From NCBI GenBank assembly GCA_964059195.1, contig CAXKWD010000007.1, positions 151,859,269-151,923,268 on the forward strand: a stretch of 64,000 nucleotides of DNA, read 5' to 3'. Numbering within the stretch: the first letter of the stretch is position 1; each line of letters begins with the position of its first letter. Under the pieces are notes generated by a model. That model was not told where the DNA came from. It was given only the letters and a program-made list of their open reading frames with translations, and ran no database searches. The position numbers were made by a program, and so were the translations under genes. The DNA comes from Ectobius pallidus. Lineage: Eukaryota > Arthropoda > Insecta > Blattodea > Ectobiidae. Shown piece by piece: positions 11,906-23,440 of the stretch.

Positions 11906-12419
11906 AATGTCACAAATAAATATTATTATACTATTTACACTTTCAGACAATTTAATTGATGAGTAAGTCATAATTGTTTGAGCCTTGTAATACTATTGTA
12001 TTGTAATATTTATTGTATTGTATATGAACGAAGGCACTGACACAACACTTCCTGTACCTATAGTTAATAGTAAGTACCAATGGATCAGATAGGGAAAGTA
12101 GGGAGGAAATTTACCAGAGTTTGCTCTTTTTATTCCCTTTGTATGGGATCTTTCTTCATTGTAGGTAGCAATAAACGAAAACATTTCTGGCATCAACTTC
12201 AAAGCATTCTGTGTAAATTGTGTCTTCCTTGCTTTCGAATAACTTGTTATACGCACACGATATAAATTTCCATGGCAACCGGATGGCAGATGTTTATTGC
12301 ATTAGAGCACGAAATGCCAGCACTTGAAAGAGATGTAAATCATCTTTCACTGAAATGTGGATCGTTTGTTATTTCAGGGCGTATCAACATTGAAATTATC
12401 TCCAGATTAACTCGTTCAG
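11906..12419. other. Unassigned DNA
   Basis: Overlapping small open frames on both strands (11993-12454) show no recognised motif and are probably chance. Confidence 0.4.
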
Positions 12420-12422
12420 TAA

Positions 12423-13102
12423 GGCCCGGTATTATAAACAAAGTTGATCTTTAGATAAAGTTAAACCTAATCTAAAGTTTAACTCTAGCTGCCGTTTCAT
12501 AATGTTCTGGTTAAGTTAAACCGTAGTGCAATGGTGTTGGTAGACCTGTTGGCTGAAAAAAGAAGACGAATTGGCCTTGGAAATAAAAGAAAAACAATAA
12601 GATGTGCTAATTCGCTTGTATTTGTTTGTTTGTTTGTTTGAAGAGAAGTTGAAGCTAGAAATTTTATTATTAAAGAAACCGTTAAATGAAAATTGAATTC
12701 AGTTTTGCTCAGTGTAAGTTTATTTCAATCACAGCTAAAATAAATAGCTATTCATTGCTCATAAAAATGACATTGCATTAGCATTTGTTTCACAATACAA
12801 CCTTCTATTTTCTTTCCTTTTCGGAAAGTAAACAAATAGAATTACTTTGAGTTTTGTCTCATCTTCTCATAGCATGTTGTATCCGAAATTGAGCCATAAT
12901 ACTGTCTTATAATCGTGTTTTATAGCCATTTTCATTAAAATAAATAATTATTACGTCTAAAACTGTAGGTTAAACGGTAGAAAAGGTCCAGTTAGGTTAA
13001 ACTTAAGATTAACTTGTAGTTATCGTTTATAATACGCATAAAACTGAAAAACTAAAATTTAAACTAAAACTGGAGGTTAAACCATGATTATAATACCGGC
13101 CC
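12423..13102. mobile_element. Harbinger-like MITE
   Basis: The termini GGCCCGGTATTATAA and the complement of GGGCCGGTATTATAA are flanked by TAA at 12420-12422 and 13103-13105. A 3-bp TWA duplication and GG-starting termini are typical of PIF/Harbinger. Subterminal AGTTTAAC/GGTTAAAC words recur at both ends. Internal (TTTG)n lies near 12620-12640. No transposase was seen. Confidence 0.75.
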
Positions 13103-13377
13103 TAAGAAATATATTGTAATGTCTACATACTAAATTTATTTGATTGATTATTTCGCTGTTTAGCTCATGGATCAGTGATAAATCCAGTCTCAAGAAGTGT
13201 AAAATTTCAACCAATCACAGCTCTCTATCGCCTTATTTTTGTTGTTTATTTTTGTCGCACTTACGTTCAATTGTTTTTGCGTGTGAATTCGTGCTAGTGC
13301 ACTGAAATATCTTCTTAGCTTCTTTGACCTAAGCATAATCGCAACATATCCCGTTTCCAGCACATCTTATCTTATCT

Positions 13378-13993
13378 TCTATATTAATAAAAGGAAGTGT
13401 TTGTCTGTCTGTCCTTGATGCCCAGCGAAATCTACTGAACACAGAGATCTGAAATGTTTAACATAGATGGACTGAAGGGTGCACCTCGAAGCCGGAATTT
13501 TAATTTTCGCTTTCGTTCGTGAGTTATGAGTGAAAAACAGGCAGAAAATGTGCATTTTTTGCGTTTTCGAAGCATCAGTTTTCAGTAATACATTTCAATG
13601 TCAAATCAATTACAGTTGGCTTCGGCTATTTTTGTCATACCTTGGAAATAAAAGCATCACGATCGCTTGATTTTGTAAGTCCATCCTGGACGATTCATTT
13701 GTTTAGAATGTCAAGGCCCGTAGACATATGAAATTTTCAACACAGACGGAAGAAGGATAATCAATATAGGCCTAAACATTGTTCGATTTAGACGAAACTC
13801 ACTATACAGGGGTTTTCTGGGCCAAGGAACTCAAATTTTAGGTCGCTTTTACTAGGCGACGCTACCTAATCGTGGAATTCACTCCTCGTGATTTAGGTGT
13901 TAATAAATGTAATGATTCAACTATTATGCTCTTAATTTTTAATTTTTAATTTTTGAAATAATTATCGCGGGCGAAGCCGCGGGCACTTGCTAG
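13378..13993 (+). mobile_element. Non-autonomous Helitron HelA, copy 1
   Basis: It starts TCTATATTAATAAAAGGAAG and ends with hairpin CGCGGGCGAAGCCGCGGG, a short spacer and CTAG, followed by T. TC start, GC hairpin about 10 nt from the end, CTRR terminus and absence of a TSD define Helitrons. The base before TC is T rather than the expected A. No Rep/helicase is encoded. Copies or parts lie at 34727, 38260, 40196, 43859 and 51419. Confidence 0.85.
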
Positions 13994-14226
13994 TCCATAA
14001 TATCTAAAGAAGAGATATTTCCATATTATTTAATATCGAGAATTATTTAATATCGAAAGTATTGTTCATTCAATTAGTATAGGCATATTCCCTGAATTAT
14101 TAATAATGGCAAGGAATTTAACCTAAAATTAAAACACTGGTTTTCGTAACGAAAATTACGGTTGTAATATAGCCTATCGATTGTCTGACCTTCGAATTTC
14201 AATATACTATAACTTCGTTTGATCAT

Positions 14227-14876
14227 TAGGGCAATTCATTTAATGACCATAAACAGTGAAAAAAATGCAAAATAAGAAATGTATTGATGACTAGAAATAG
14301 TGGAAAATAACAAAAAATAACAAAAAAACCTATAAATTTCCCTTTATTAGGCCTACTTAAAATTCCTTTTTTTAAAACAATTTAATGGATGACAGTGCGT
14401 TATATATGAATTTACTTTATAAAACACACTTACTTTATTACTAAAGAAGTAAGTAAATTTATACTACATAGGACACCCTTTGCGAAAAAGAATTTTTTTC
14501 TGAACTGACATGCCCATCAAATTGCCCCTAGCAAATATGGGCATTTAAAATGAAAGGAAAAAAAAATCTTAATTGCTGCAGGACAAACTGCTGTGGTGTT
14601 GACAATAAACCTGAATTAAAATGAACTATGGACACTTGACGGAGGTCCTCAAATAAAAACGATTGTCTGTTATCTGGAAGTAACGATTTGTACATGAGAA
14701 AGCTGCTTTCTACCTCCACTGAAACATGACCTAAAAATGCCGAAAATGACCTAAAAATTGCCAAACAAATGACATATCTCTTGAAAATGAAAAAAAAAAA
14801 AAAATGTAAAAGAATGCAAAAAATGCAAGAGCAGATTGCCCTTATTTAATCAATTATTTCATGACACACATTTATA
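14227..14876. mobile_element. hAT element family b, right-truncated, with hATC remnant
   Basis: The left terminus TAGGGCAATTCATTTAATGA and the interior match the element at 4644. Minus-strand 14600-14740 encodes VSVEVESSFLMYKSLLPDNR followed by QSFLFEDLRQVSIVH, the hAT dimerisation tail. The match runs into MITE P1 at 14877 and is not resumed beyond it, so the right end is lost or was never the same. Confidence 0.8.
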
Positions 14877-15413
14877 TACAAGGTGTTAATGAATAACACA
14901 GAAATATTTCGCCTATGTATAGAGGGGACATAGACAAACAACTTTTATTATGAGATTTTTGCTCTATGACTTAAAATATGTAGGCTATGCATTAAAGTCA
15001 TTAGAGTTTGTTGCTCATAATTCAATAATAAAGGGAAATAGGGTTAAAATTTTCATGAAATTGACTTCATACCTTATTAGTGATCGACAAAAACCTGATT
15101 CTTAATCATTCATCTAGTACAGCTAAATCATAATCTGCAAAATTTACAGACTAATCACATGACTGGCCGCCACTGCATTAGTTTTTTTTTTTTAATTATT
15201 TTTTTACTTATTCATACCTCCAGTATTAGCAACGAAGTTCCTTCGTTTTGTATTTTTTTTCAAATGTTATAATTCAGTGGCGGCCATGTCCTGGGAGATT
15301 TTATGCTCTAACATGAAAAATTGAATCCACAGAGCAAAAATCTCCTAATAAAAGTTGCTATCACCCTCTATACACAGGTAAAATATTTCTGTTTTAGTCA
15401 TTAACACCCTGTA
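14877..15413. mobile_element. MITE family P, copy 1
   Basis: Inverted termini of about 46 bp begin TACAAGGTGTTAATGA at the left and TACAGGGTGTTAATGA on the opposite strand at the right. Flanking TA duplicates lie at 14875-14876 and 15414-15415. Further inverted similarity continues about 100 bp inward (TATAGAGGG, GCAACTTTTATTA, GATTTTTGCTCT). TA duplication fits a Tc1/mariner-related origin, but no transposase is present. Confidence 0.8.
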
Positions 15414-15427
15414 TAGGCACAAGCTAG

Positions 15428-15601
15428 ATGTACAATGCTAACATTGGCACTGAAAGTGATAGTGGAGGACAGGATTTCGCGGATGCTACACCGCATGTAG
15501 TGCAAACTGAAAGCCTGCAAGTCACACCACACACAATACATGCTCCCCTCTCATCTCCAGCATCATCGATCCGAGCAGGGCAGCCAACACCACGTCACTG
15601 A
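15428..15601 (+). other. Short coding-like open frame of unknown origin
   Basis: A 57-codon frame (starting MYNANIGTESDSGGQDF and rich in Thr, Pro, Ser, His) has noticeably higher GC than its flanks. It starts just outside MITE P1. No family was recognised; it may be a transposon exon remnant or chance. Confidence 0.2.
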
Positions 15602-16010
15602 CCTCACACAACACTTAGCATTTACTTTCAACATGGAACGTTTTCGTGGATAGTCATTTGAGAAAAAAAATTCTTCAAGAACATTTTGAAAACTATTATT
15701 AGGGTAGTTTCTGTCCCTGTTACGAGACACGAGGATATAGTTTATGTGTAAATTGCCAATTTTTTATTTTCTTAAATAATTGTCTAAAATATTTTCCAAT
15801 ATTTCCTATTTTTGTGGGAGATGACAGATTTAGAATCTTAATAGATAACAAAAAAATTGCAACTGAGAAAACGGGGTTTGCTTCCATTGGCAGTTTGACT
15901 GTGTTTTGTTTTTTTAATACGGCGTCAGCAGCGTTTTCTATGTGCCCAAACGGCATATTATTTTATACAGTTACACTTTAAAGTATTTAAATTAAGTATT
16001 GATTTTTTTA

Positions 16011-16297
16011 CGGGGTACGCCGTAGCGTAGTGGTTGGGGCCTTGCTCTACAAACTGGAAGGTCGAGGGTTCGATCCCCGATGAGGTCGTTTAAGCTTTTC
16101 AATTGGCCTAATCCTTCTGGTGGCACTATGGCCCTGGGAGCGACTCAGCCTCCAATAGAAATGAGTACCAGGAGCAATCCTGGGGGTAAAGGCGACCGGT
16201 GCGTAAGACTGACAACCTTACCACCTTCACTTGCCGAACGTCGAAAATCTGGGAGCCTCAACCTCCCATAGTCTGTATAAGAAATTCTTTACTTTTT
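16011..16297 (+). mobile_element. tRNA-derived SINE (family B, copy 1)
   Basis: A box (TAGCGTAGTGGTTGGGG) and B box (GGTTCGATCCCCG) head a body containing GGCCTAATCCTTCTGGTGGC and GAGTACCAGGAGCAATCCTG. An ATTGATTTTTTAC-like duplication flanks it (about 15997-16011 and 16300-16312). Other copies are at 25862 and 45408. The 63-codon frame inside is not a gene. Confidence 0.88.
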
Positions 16298-16312
16298 TAA
16301 TTGATTTTTTAC

Positions 16313-17016
16313 GCTAAAATAAAAATTGCGTTTTTTACCAAAATGGTTAAACCAACACTTTTGCAATTCCTCACCAGATTGAGATCAAGACTGTAAACCC
16401 GTAATCGCGTTGTAAAGCCCCAAGATTCAAACCCGCAACTTCTAGAATTTGACCAGACTAAGTCTTAGTCAAACACATCGTCCCTGTACAGCCTCGAGAC
16501 CAAGCACCTCAATTATCTAGAACCAGGGTCTTAGAGGTAACATAATTCCCACTATATCCCTGACCTAAGAGAAGGAGTAAGTGTTGTCAAGAAACCTTAG
16601 TAAGACAGTATTGACGTTTAAGTTAATTTGAAAGCTTGAAGGCATATCTGCAATGCGTTTGACAGGGAAAAGCCCTGCTTTTGGGTTGCCATGGCAACAA
16701 GAGCGTCTCGTACAACACGCATGCGCGGGATATATGTAATATTCATAGTGGGAGCTTCTCTTTGTTGTCCTGCTCCGATTTCACTTAATATTTTACGCAA
16801 ATGATATTTTTGGAGTTTCAAGGTTGGTCACTGAATTCTTAATTCAGATCCTCACGCTAGAGCAGTCTACGCTTTTTTTATTTCAAATTAATTTTATTTC
16901 GAAATTTAAAAAAATCTAATTACAAATTTACAAATTTTGTACTGTGAAAGGAAATACAAATATTACAATTTTTGTTACATAATGTAATATAAATATAATA
17001 TTATAATACCCGAGAA
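16313..17016. other. Unassigned DNA
   Basis: No gene was recognised. A minus-strand frame at 16618-16821 lacks any family resemblance. Confidence 0.4.
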
Positions 17017-17450
17017 GAACATAATATGAGAGTATTCGAAAACAGGGTGCTTAGGAAAATATTTGGGCCTAAGAGAGGTGAAAATGGGGTCTGGAGAAAA
17101 CTTCATAACGACGAGCTTCATAACCTGTACTCGTCACCGGATACATTACGGGTAATTAAATCACGGAGGATGAAATGGGCTGGACATGTTGTACGCATGG
17201 GGAAGGAAAGACATAGGCTACCTCAAAAATATTCACTGCTAGACCCGAAGGGGAAAAGACCACTTGGAAGACCTAGACAGGTGGGAGGACAATATTAGGA
17301 TATATTTAAGAGAAGTATGATTTGTGAGGGATGGTTGGAGGGTGTTAGCACAGAATAGGGTTGAATGGCGGGCTCTGGTAAGCGCGGCAATGACCTTCGG
17401 GTTCCATAAAATAGATAATATTCCTTTAGCTTGCAATCGAGTAAGTAAGT
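17017..17450 (+). pseudogene. LINE reverse-transcriptase tail (family L-B, copy 1)
   Basis: The plus strand encodes FENRVLRKIFGPKRGENG, then DELHNLYSSPDTLRVIKSRR, MKWAGHVVRMGKER and GKRPLGRPR, followed after a frameshift by EDNIR and AQNRVEWRAL. This is the C-terminal tail of an endonuclease/reverse-transcriptase LINE. The 5' part is truncated and the frame is broken near 17280. The copy ends in GAGTAAGTAAGTA, as does copy 2 at 62366, suggesting a TAAG-type simple-repeat 3' tail. Confidence 0.85.
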
Positions 17451-18589
17451 ATTAGTTTAAATATTTTAGTATTAAATTAAATATCTAATTATAGTGTTGT
17501 AAAACTGGTGTAATTAGTATGAGGGAATATTGTAATTCATAATAAATTACGGGTGGGACATTCTAGCAAATTATAAAAACTATTAAATAATAAACTAGAA
17601 TTGGTTCTTCACATTCTGTAAAATTTACAATGCCTTCTCCTCCACACTACATGCAAAGCATTATTTAAAATTTAAATTTGTTTCTCAAAATCTGTTACGA
17701 GTGGGACATAATTTGGACACTGATTTTAATGATGCAAAACAAAAGTTCATTTTCTGTTCTGCTATTACTGTTAGTGCCTTAATGTTGTTATTAATGAAGG
17801 TATGAGGGATTAAATACAGATTATACACTGTTTCCAGGTTGTCAGAACATTTATTTAACTCATCAATAATAACTTAACAAAACTATCACTGTTACGGGTG
17901 GGGCAAAAATTCCCTTGTTTGTTATTTTACATAGTAATTAACCACACATTTTTTGAAGTTAATCTTATATCAAATTGTAGCTTAAGATCTATATTTTCTC
18001 AAATAAAAATGGACATAACTGATTACTCTTGACTACTTGGTATTAAAGAGTGTTAAAATCATGCTAAAAATGGCAAAAAAAAAAACAACGCAATAAATAA
18101 GTAAATCAACAGATTTTACACATGAAACCACTTCAGATACACCTAAGTCCTTAATATTAAGAGAATTTGAGGCTTTAAACTTATTTTTTACCACCCAAAT
18201 ACAAGAATTTGATAACTTCTCTCTTTGAGGGAAAGATTCCCATATTTTATGAAATGGCTGCCTGTTATATTCTAAGCATAATACATAATAAATAAGAGAT
18301 ACACATTATAACCTTGGCAGAACCTAAATGCGTTTGTGAGTTGTCTCTATTAGAGGGCATTGCATTGTATCAATGTAGATAAACCCAGAGACGCCCCTTG
18401 GAGGCTTTAAACACGAGAATTGAACATTGCGTCATCATACACATGTGTTTAATTGTTAGGAATTAGGAGCGGGTCACACGCATTAATAACTCAGGCACCA
18501 GTGTGCCCGCATACAATGAGATTAGGTCAAATTGTGTCCAAGTGTTGACAAATACCACGGACTTTATTGGAGTGGAAAGTAATTGCTAA
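17451..18589. other. Unassigned AT-rich DNA
   Basis: ACGGGTGGGACATT, ACGAGTGGGACATAATTTGG and ACGGGTGGGGCAAAAAT are related words repeated at about 17549, 17698 and 17892. No gene or element end was recognised. Confidence 0.4.
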
Positions 18590-19120
18590 CATTTTTTTTT
18601 TGTTCCTGGGTTTTGTTTCATAGAAGTTGTTATTAATATTAGAACTATTTATTCTTCTTCTCTTCTCTCTTCCAGGATAATCCTCATATCGAGGTTTTCC
18701 CTGCGACCATACAATCAATTTCGTCTATCAATTCCCCTTCTCCATCTATTCCGGTTATCTGCGTCTTCTGGTGTTAGTCCAAACGTCTCCATTGAGCAGT
18801 AAACGTTGTCTTTCCATGTGGTCAGTGGTCGTCCCCTTCTTCGTCGACCCTCTGCTTCCCATTCTTGAACCATCTTTGGGATCCGGTCATTTTCCATTCT
18901 TCTTACATGTCCGTACCACGTCAGTCTCTTTTGCTCAATTACCTCACCTATCGTTCGTTCAGTTTCCATAATTTGTCGAATCGTAGTATTCCGTATCCTT
19001 TCTCGCCGAGATTTCCTAGCCGACCTTCTCCAAAAATCCATCTCTACTGCTGTTAATCTTTCCACGTGTCTCCTATTCATGGTTCATGTTTCTGCTCCGT
19101 ATAATGAACTATTTATCAGT
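18590..19120 (-). pseudogene. LINE reverse-transcriptase tail (family L-C)
   Basis: The minus strand contains VERLTAVEMDFWRRSARKSR, then RQIMETERTIGEVIEQKR, LTWYGHVRRMENDRIPK and GRRRRGRPLTTWKDNV, the usual C-terminal tail of arthropod non-LTR reverse transcriptases. Upstream, NSSLYGAET precedes a stop. The 3' end runs to an A-rich tract (T-run at about 18592-18601 on the plus strand). The catalytic core is absent. Confidence 0.85.
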
Positions 19121-19261
19121 TAATAAAATATTTTCTTTTAATTCAGTAGGGTAGGCCATGGAACTATTGATTGTCAATTGTTTATAGTATTGATGTATTT
19201 TTATGGAGTAAATTTCAACTGATATTAATTTAAATGGATAAGATACAAGATGAAATGGTGA

Positions 19262-19405
19262 GGATGGTTCATGGTATGTAAGTATCCAATTGGGCATTTC
19301 CCATTACGAATAAGGAAACCATGAAAAAAACCATGACACATTGGCCGGCCGTGTGATTTGAACCTAGGACCTCCCGAACAAAATCTTGTTTCATAGAGAT
19401 ATGAA
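19262..19405 (-). mobile_element. Possible SINE (family E)
   Basis: The minus strand has a B-box-like GGTTCAAATCAC preceded by GGAGGTCCTA and followed by CGGCCGGCC and a TTACATACCATGAACCATC tail. The A box is unclear and no TSD was found. Confidence 0.4.
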
Positions 19406-20675
19406 CAGGTAGGGGGAAGAAAAGCGGACCGACTAAAATATCTAAGTTGCCGATATGAGCCACTGCGCATGCCTAGCGGCATTGACAGGATAGCAAGGAA
19501 TGTATTGAAATTTGTTCTAGACAGTATAGACAAACAATTGAGAAATACTATCACGTAATTTGCATTGGTTGTGAAAACAAACGTTTCCGTTACATCTCTT
19601 ACATTTATTTACGTATCACAAGGCAGTGAAATCAGCTTTTTTCCCCCTACCTGTACACTACTAATAAAATCTGTTCCCTAATATTAGTTCACCAGTCAGC
19701 TGATTGATTTGAGGGTTAAGTCTGGTTCGTTTATGTTTTGTTCCTTCTTATTATCTTTTTCTGTACTACTTCAAATCAGCATGGCCTACATATGCTTTCA
19801 TGTGCAATAAACCTCAATTCGTATATTTGATGGCATCTATTTTCATTTATTTTTCTTTTCATTTTTGCATTTTGTAAATAGCTTTTTTGTGTGTGTGTGT
19901 GTGTGAATTAAAACGTAATAAATAACTCTGAGAAATCAATAAATCTATCAAGCACTTATTCAAGATAGCGGTAGGCTCATGTACTAAAAATCTAACCTCA
20001 AATCCAAAACATCTTATTCTGACGGCAAATTTAAACATTTTTTTAATCGATAATCGAATCAGAATCCAGAACTCTCTTCATCTGTTTTATTTATGACGGA
20101 GTGGAAATAAAGATATTGGATTCTGACTTCACGTAGGCTAAATCAGGATCGTGCTCTTTTTTTGCAATAAAGTCTGCAGGCAGGCCTGGTCGGTTAGAGA
20201 TAAAAATTGCCGTGGCAAATGGACGCTGGCGGAGATTTAGCTAGTTGCAAATCTCCACATGGCCCACTTCATATTTTAGAGGCGATAAGAAATATGCGAA
20301 TAATCTGCTTGGCGTGCAGGTCATCTCTGTAAAGAATCTATCGTGACAGAATATGCATGGAGAAGTAGGTCACTCGCTTGATTTGTGAGATTATAACAAA
20401 TGACGGGAGCTAGACTGCAGCTGTCGATTGATGTCAGGGGGCTTTGAAGATTTGCAATTCCATTTTCTTAACATCTGTGCTTATCACATGTTCTATATCT
20501 TTTTCATCTGTAATTTGTTGGGTCGCTGTGAATTCCTACAAAATCGTAGCAGGCAAACATTTTTGAGAAATGTGAATTCCTACAGTTTCCGTTCACAGTA
20601 CCAATACATGTGAAGCTTTGCAGTACAGACCTTAATGCTAATTTTTATAATCACTACCTTCGTGGTACATTATGG
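19406..20675. other. Unassigned DNA with a (GT)n tract
   Basis: (GT)8-9 lies at about 19889-19905. No gene was recognised. Confidence 0.4.
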
Positions 20676-21094
20676 TATATTGCGATACAAGTGCCGTAAG
20701 TGGTGCGTACGGATCGAGGAAAGAGATCCGTTATGCGCTTACGGAACGAGTATTGCATGCTATTTTTTGCACGATGATTATTTATATCAATTTATTTATA
20801 TTAATTGAGATATTAGCTGAAAATATTATGTATATACACGATTGAAGATGGATGTTATATTTCAGAAAGTGATTCGCATGTGTTTGTTGTTATGGGAACC
20901 GAATTTTTGTCCTGTTAAAGTCGCCACAAATTGGGGGGGAGGCTTGGTTCCGGCTTTCGATAAAGGCTTGAATTATGATGGATTTACGGAACGTGTGCTT
21001 TTTGTCATTTTTACAGCACTGAGATTTCTTTTGTTTTCAAAGCGCGTGGGAATGTCAACTTACGATCCATGGCAACAATATTCGTAAGTACCAC
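20676..21094 (+). mobile_element. Repeat family Q, copy 1
   Basis: It matches 54585-55013 in reverse, sharing GTGATTCGCATGTGTTTGTT, GGGAACCGAAT and ACTTACGATCCATG. Near its left end it forms a nested hairpin (CCGTAAG at 20694 with CTTACGG near 20748, ACGGATC with GATCCGT inside). No transposase was seen, so the class is unknown. Confidence 0.7.
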
Positions 21095-21620
21095 TAATTA
21101 GTTACGTCGTGCAAAAATAAATATTTGGAAATAGAAAGGTTTTATGCTAACGTTTTCATGGCCGCTAAAACTTGTGATCGTCAATTGCATTTATATTTCG
21201 GTGCATATTAGTTACTTACTATGTAAGACCGTTATGGTCTATAGAACTTGACTTGCGATCTCTAAAACGAGCTTTAGCCGTTGAATTTGTTCTCAGTATA
21301 TTTTAAAGAGAAAATATAGCTATGATAGCTTTGCATTTTGCAATTTTGTCTTTTCTTACCCCATTGTCCCGGCGAAGGAAATCGTCAATGAACCGAAGTC
21401 CCCGGTTTCTTTAGAAGCAAAATAAAGGCATTCTTAAGAACCTTACACTTGCAGTTTATTCACAGTGTTTGCTCCAGCAAGACGCCGAAAATAAAATGTT
21501 CTAAAAGTTGTTTTTTCTTTGAAAAACATTCTTCTTGTGTTTATGTGGTGGAGTTGGCAATGAATGAATGCGTTCTGCTTTTAGCTTTGGTCTCCTATGG
21601 GTGCTTTGAGTTAGCACGGG
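21095..21620. other. Unassigned DNA upstream of the zinc-finger gene
   Basis: No repeat end was recognised. It may hold regulatory DNA for the zinc-finger gene, but nothing specific is visible. Confidence 0.35.
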
Positions 21621-21757
21621 TCAAGATGGCAGTAAGCTGACGGGAAAGATGGATCCCACGCGTATTTTGAACGCGGTAGTAGTTTGACCATGTTCCGGAA
21701 CCGTAGGTTATTTCGTTCTTTTGATCGAGAATGGTGGGTAACACACGGCCATTTGTG
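21621..21757 (+). promoter_or_regulatory. Possible promoter/leader module of the zinc-finger gene
   Basis: This GC-richer block carries AAGATGGC (resembling the YY1/Pho core), ACGCGTATTTTGAACGCGG and a later ATGGTG, and aligns with a second copy at 10343-10460. It lies about 270-400 bp upstream of the zinc-finger start codon. A promoter role is inference from position and motif; it may equally be a repeat fragment. Confidence 0.35.
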
Positions 21758-21838
21758 TGAAAGTTAAATTTCGGAAATTATTATATTATCCAGCTGCCGT
21801 GATTGTTGCTATGGTAACCGTTTGTTGGAGTTAGTGTT

Positions 21839-22021
21839 TTGTTTAATTTCTATACCGTATTGTGTCATGTTGTGTTCTCTGTTTTACGTTGGATTTTGAT
21901 TGAGAATGTGAAGAATATAGATGAATTGGAGATTAACACGATTCCGTTAGATATTGAAGACTGTCCATTACTTTGTGGTCTCACTATAAGTATATTAGCC
22001 TGTGTGTACATTTATCTATAG
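21839..22021 (+). other. Possible 5' leader or exon before the zinc-finger reading frame
   Basis: A short frame containing ENVKNIDELEINTIPLDIED lies directly upstream and is acidic, like the downstream protein. The segment ends TTTATCTATAG just before AGAATGG, which could be a splice acceptor. GT donors near 21978-21990 would give an intron of only about 40 bp. Both the exon and the intron are speculative. Confidence 0.25.
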
Positions 22022-22024
22022 AGA

Positions 22025-23440
22025 ATGGAAAAGGTGGTAAAAACTGAATACGATGAAACTAAAACTAAGCAAGAGATGGATATAAATTCTGAATGTGTAG
22101 AAAATGTGAATACTGTCAGTGAAAGGAGTGTAACTGGATCATTGGTTATTCATTCAATGCAAACCAACACCCAACATACAAGTCAGCCTGAAGACTACTT
22201 TTTCGAGGATATAGTAAAATGTGAGTATGATGAACGCGAACGCAAGCAAGAGGTTTCTTCAATTGATTTTTCGGAATATACAGAAGACAAATATTCGGTC
22301 GTTGAACCAACGAGTAGTTCTGTATTATTGGACATTGGTTCAGTTCAGACCCACATACAAAATACAATCCCTGTTGAAAAAATAGTGAAATCTGAATATG
22401 ATGAAATGGAACATAAGGAAGAGATTTCTTCAGATAACTTCAGATTTGAGGCATTAACAGGAAACAAACATGCCTTCACCGAAGCAACAGGTTATCCTAT
22501 AGCATTGTTTATAGAATCAATTCAAAACAAGACTCAGGATATAGACAAGCTTGAGAACTACAATGTTGAACGTACAATAAAAACTGAATGTGATGAAAAT
22601 GAGTTTAAACAAGAGGACTCTTCGATTGACTTAGAATTTGAGGTCTTTACGATTGAGCAAAATGCTCTCATCGAAGCAACGAGTGACCCTATATCATTGG
22701 TTACGGATTCAGTTCAGATCAACACACAGAATATAGCCACGTCCACATGTCAAGTCAATATAAAGAATACAGACCCCTCTGAAGACTACGACGTTGCTGG
22801 AGTACCCTACACAGTTCAGGGCTTAGATAAACCAGTTTCCAGCCAAATAATGACAGAAATAATATCTCAGAGAAGTTTTTCCAAAACGCATCAGCTTACT
22901 CATACAGGACAGAAAACTTTCTCGTGCGATGTCTGTTCCAAGGCATTTTCTAGGAGAGAGAATCTCAAAACACATCTGCTTACCCATACCGGAGAGAAAT
23001 TTTTCTCGTGTGATGTCTGTTCCAAGGCATTTTCTAGGAGATGTATTCTTAAAACGCATGAGCGTACTCATACACGAGAGAAATGTTTCTCGTGTGATAT
23101 CTGTAGCAAGGCTTGTTCTCAGAAAAGTGATCTCAAAAGACACATGCTTACTCATACAGGGCAGAAATTTTTCTCATGTGATGTTTGTTCCAAGGAATTT
23201 TCTCTGAGAAGTAATCTGAAAAGACACCGGTTTACTCATACAGGAGAGAAATTTTTTTCATGTTACGAGGGCAATCCAGAAAGTAGATTACGTTTTCGTC
23301 TGTGTCCGCTAGAGGCGGGGCTAGCGCGGCCATTTTGGGGTCAGAGCGTTGCGCAGCTCAGTCGGCATCTAGCGGTGCTAGTGAGAGGTTCGTGCTGTGC
23401 TCTGTTCAGATACTGTGACGGTTTAAAATGTCTGCGTTAA
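22025..23440 (+). pseudogene. C2H2 zinc-finger gene, cut by a mariner
   Basis: The native part runs to Cys413 (23261-23263); the remaining 58 codons are read into the 5' end of a mariner. Residues 1-257 form four diverged repeats of about 57-64 residues, each beginning with a ψ-K-x-E motif (VKTE, VKCE, VKSE, IKTE, with Lys 6, 65, 122 and 186) and an acidic YDE stretch, and each ending in an SxQxxTQ-like motif. A degenerate half-finger (SFSKTHQLTHTGQ) precedes four complete C2H2 fingers at 301-321, 329-349, 357-377 and 385-405, joined by THTGEK/THTGQK/THTREK linkers. A fifth finger is lost after its first Cys. The role is probably nuclear DNA binding and transcriptional control; targets are unknown. 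The start codon follows a possible splice acceptor, and no other in-frame Met lies upstream. ψ-K-x-E is the known SUMO-acceptor consensus; its use here is inferred. Confidence 0.85.

Noticed and set aside
16080..16271. Open frame starting MRSFKLFNWPNPSGG
   Set aside because: It lies wholly in SINE family B; a similar frame appears in copy 3 for the same reason.
22823..23155. Minus-strand frames across the zinc fingers
   Set aside because: Antisense shadows of the finger repeats.
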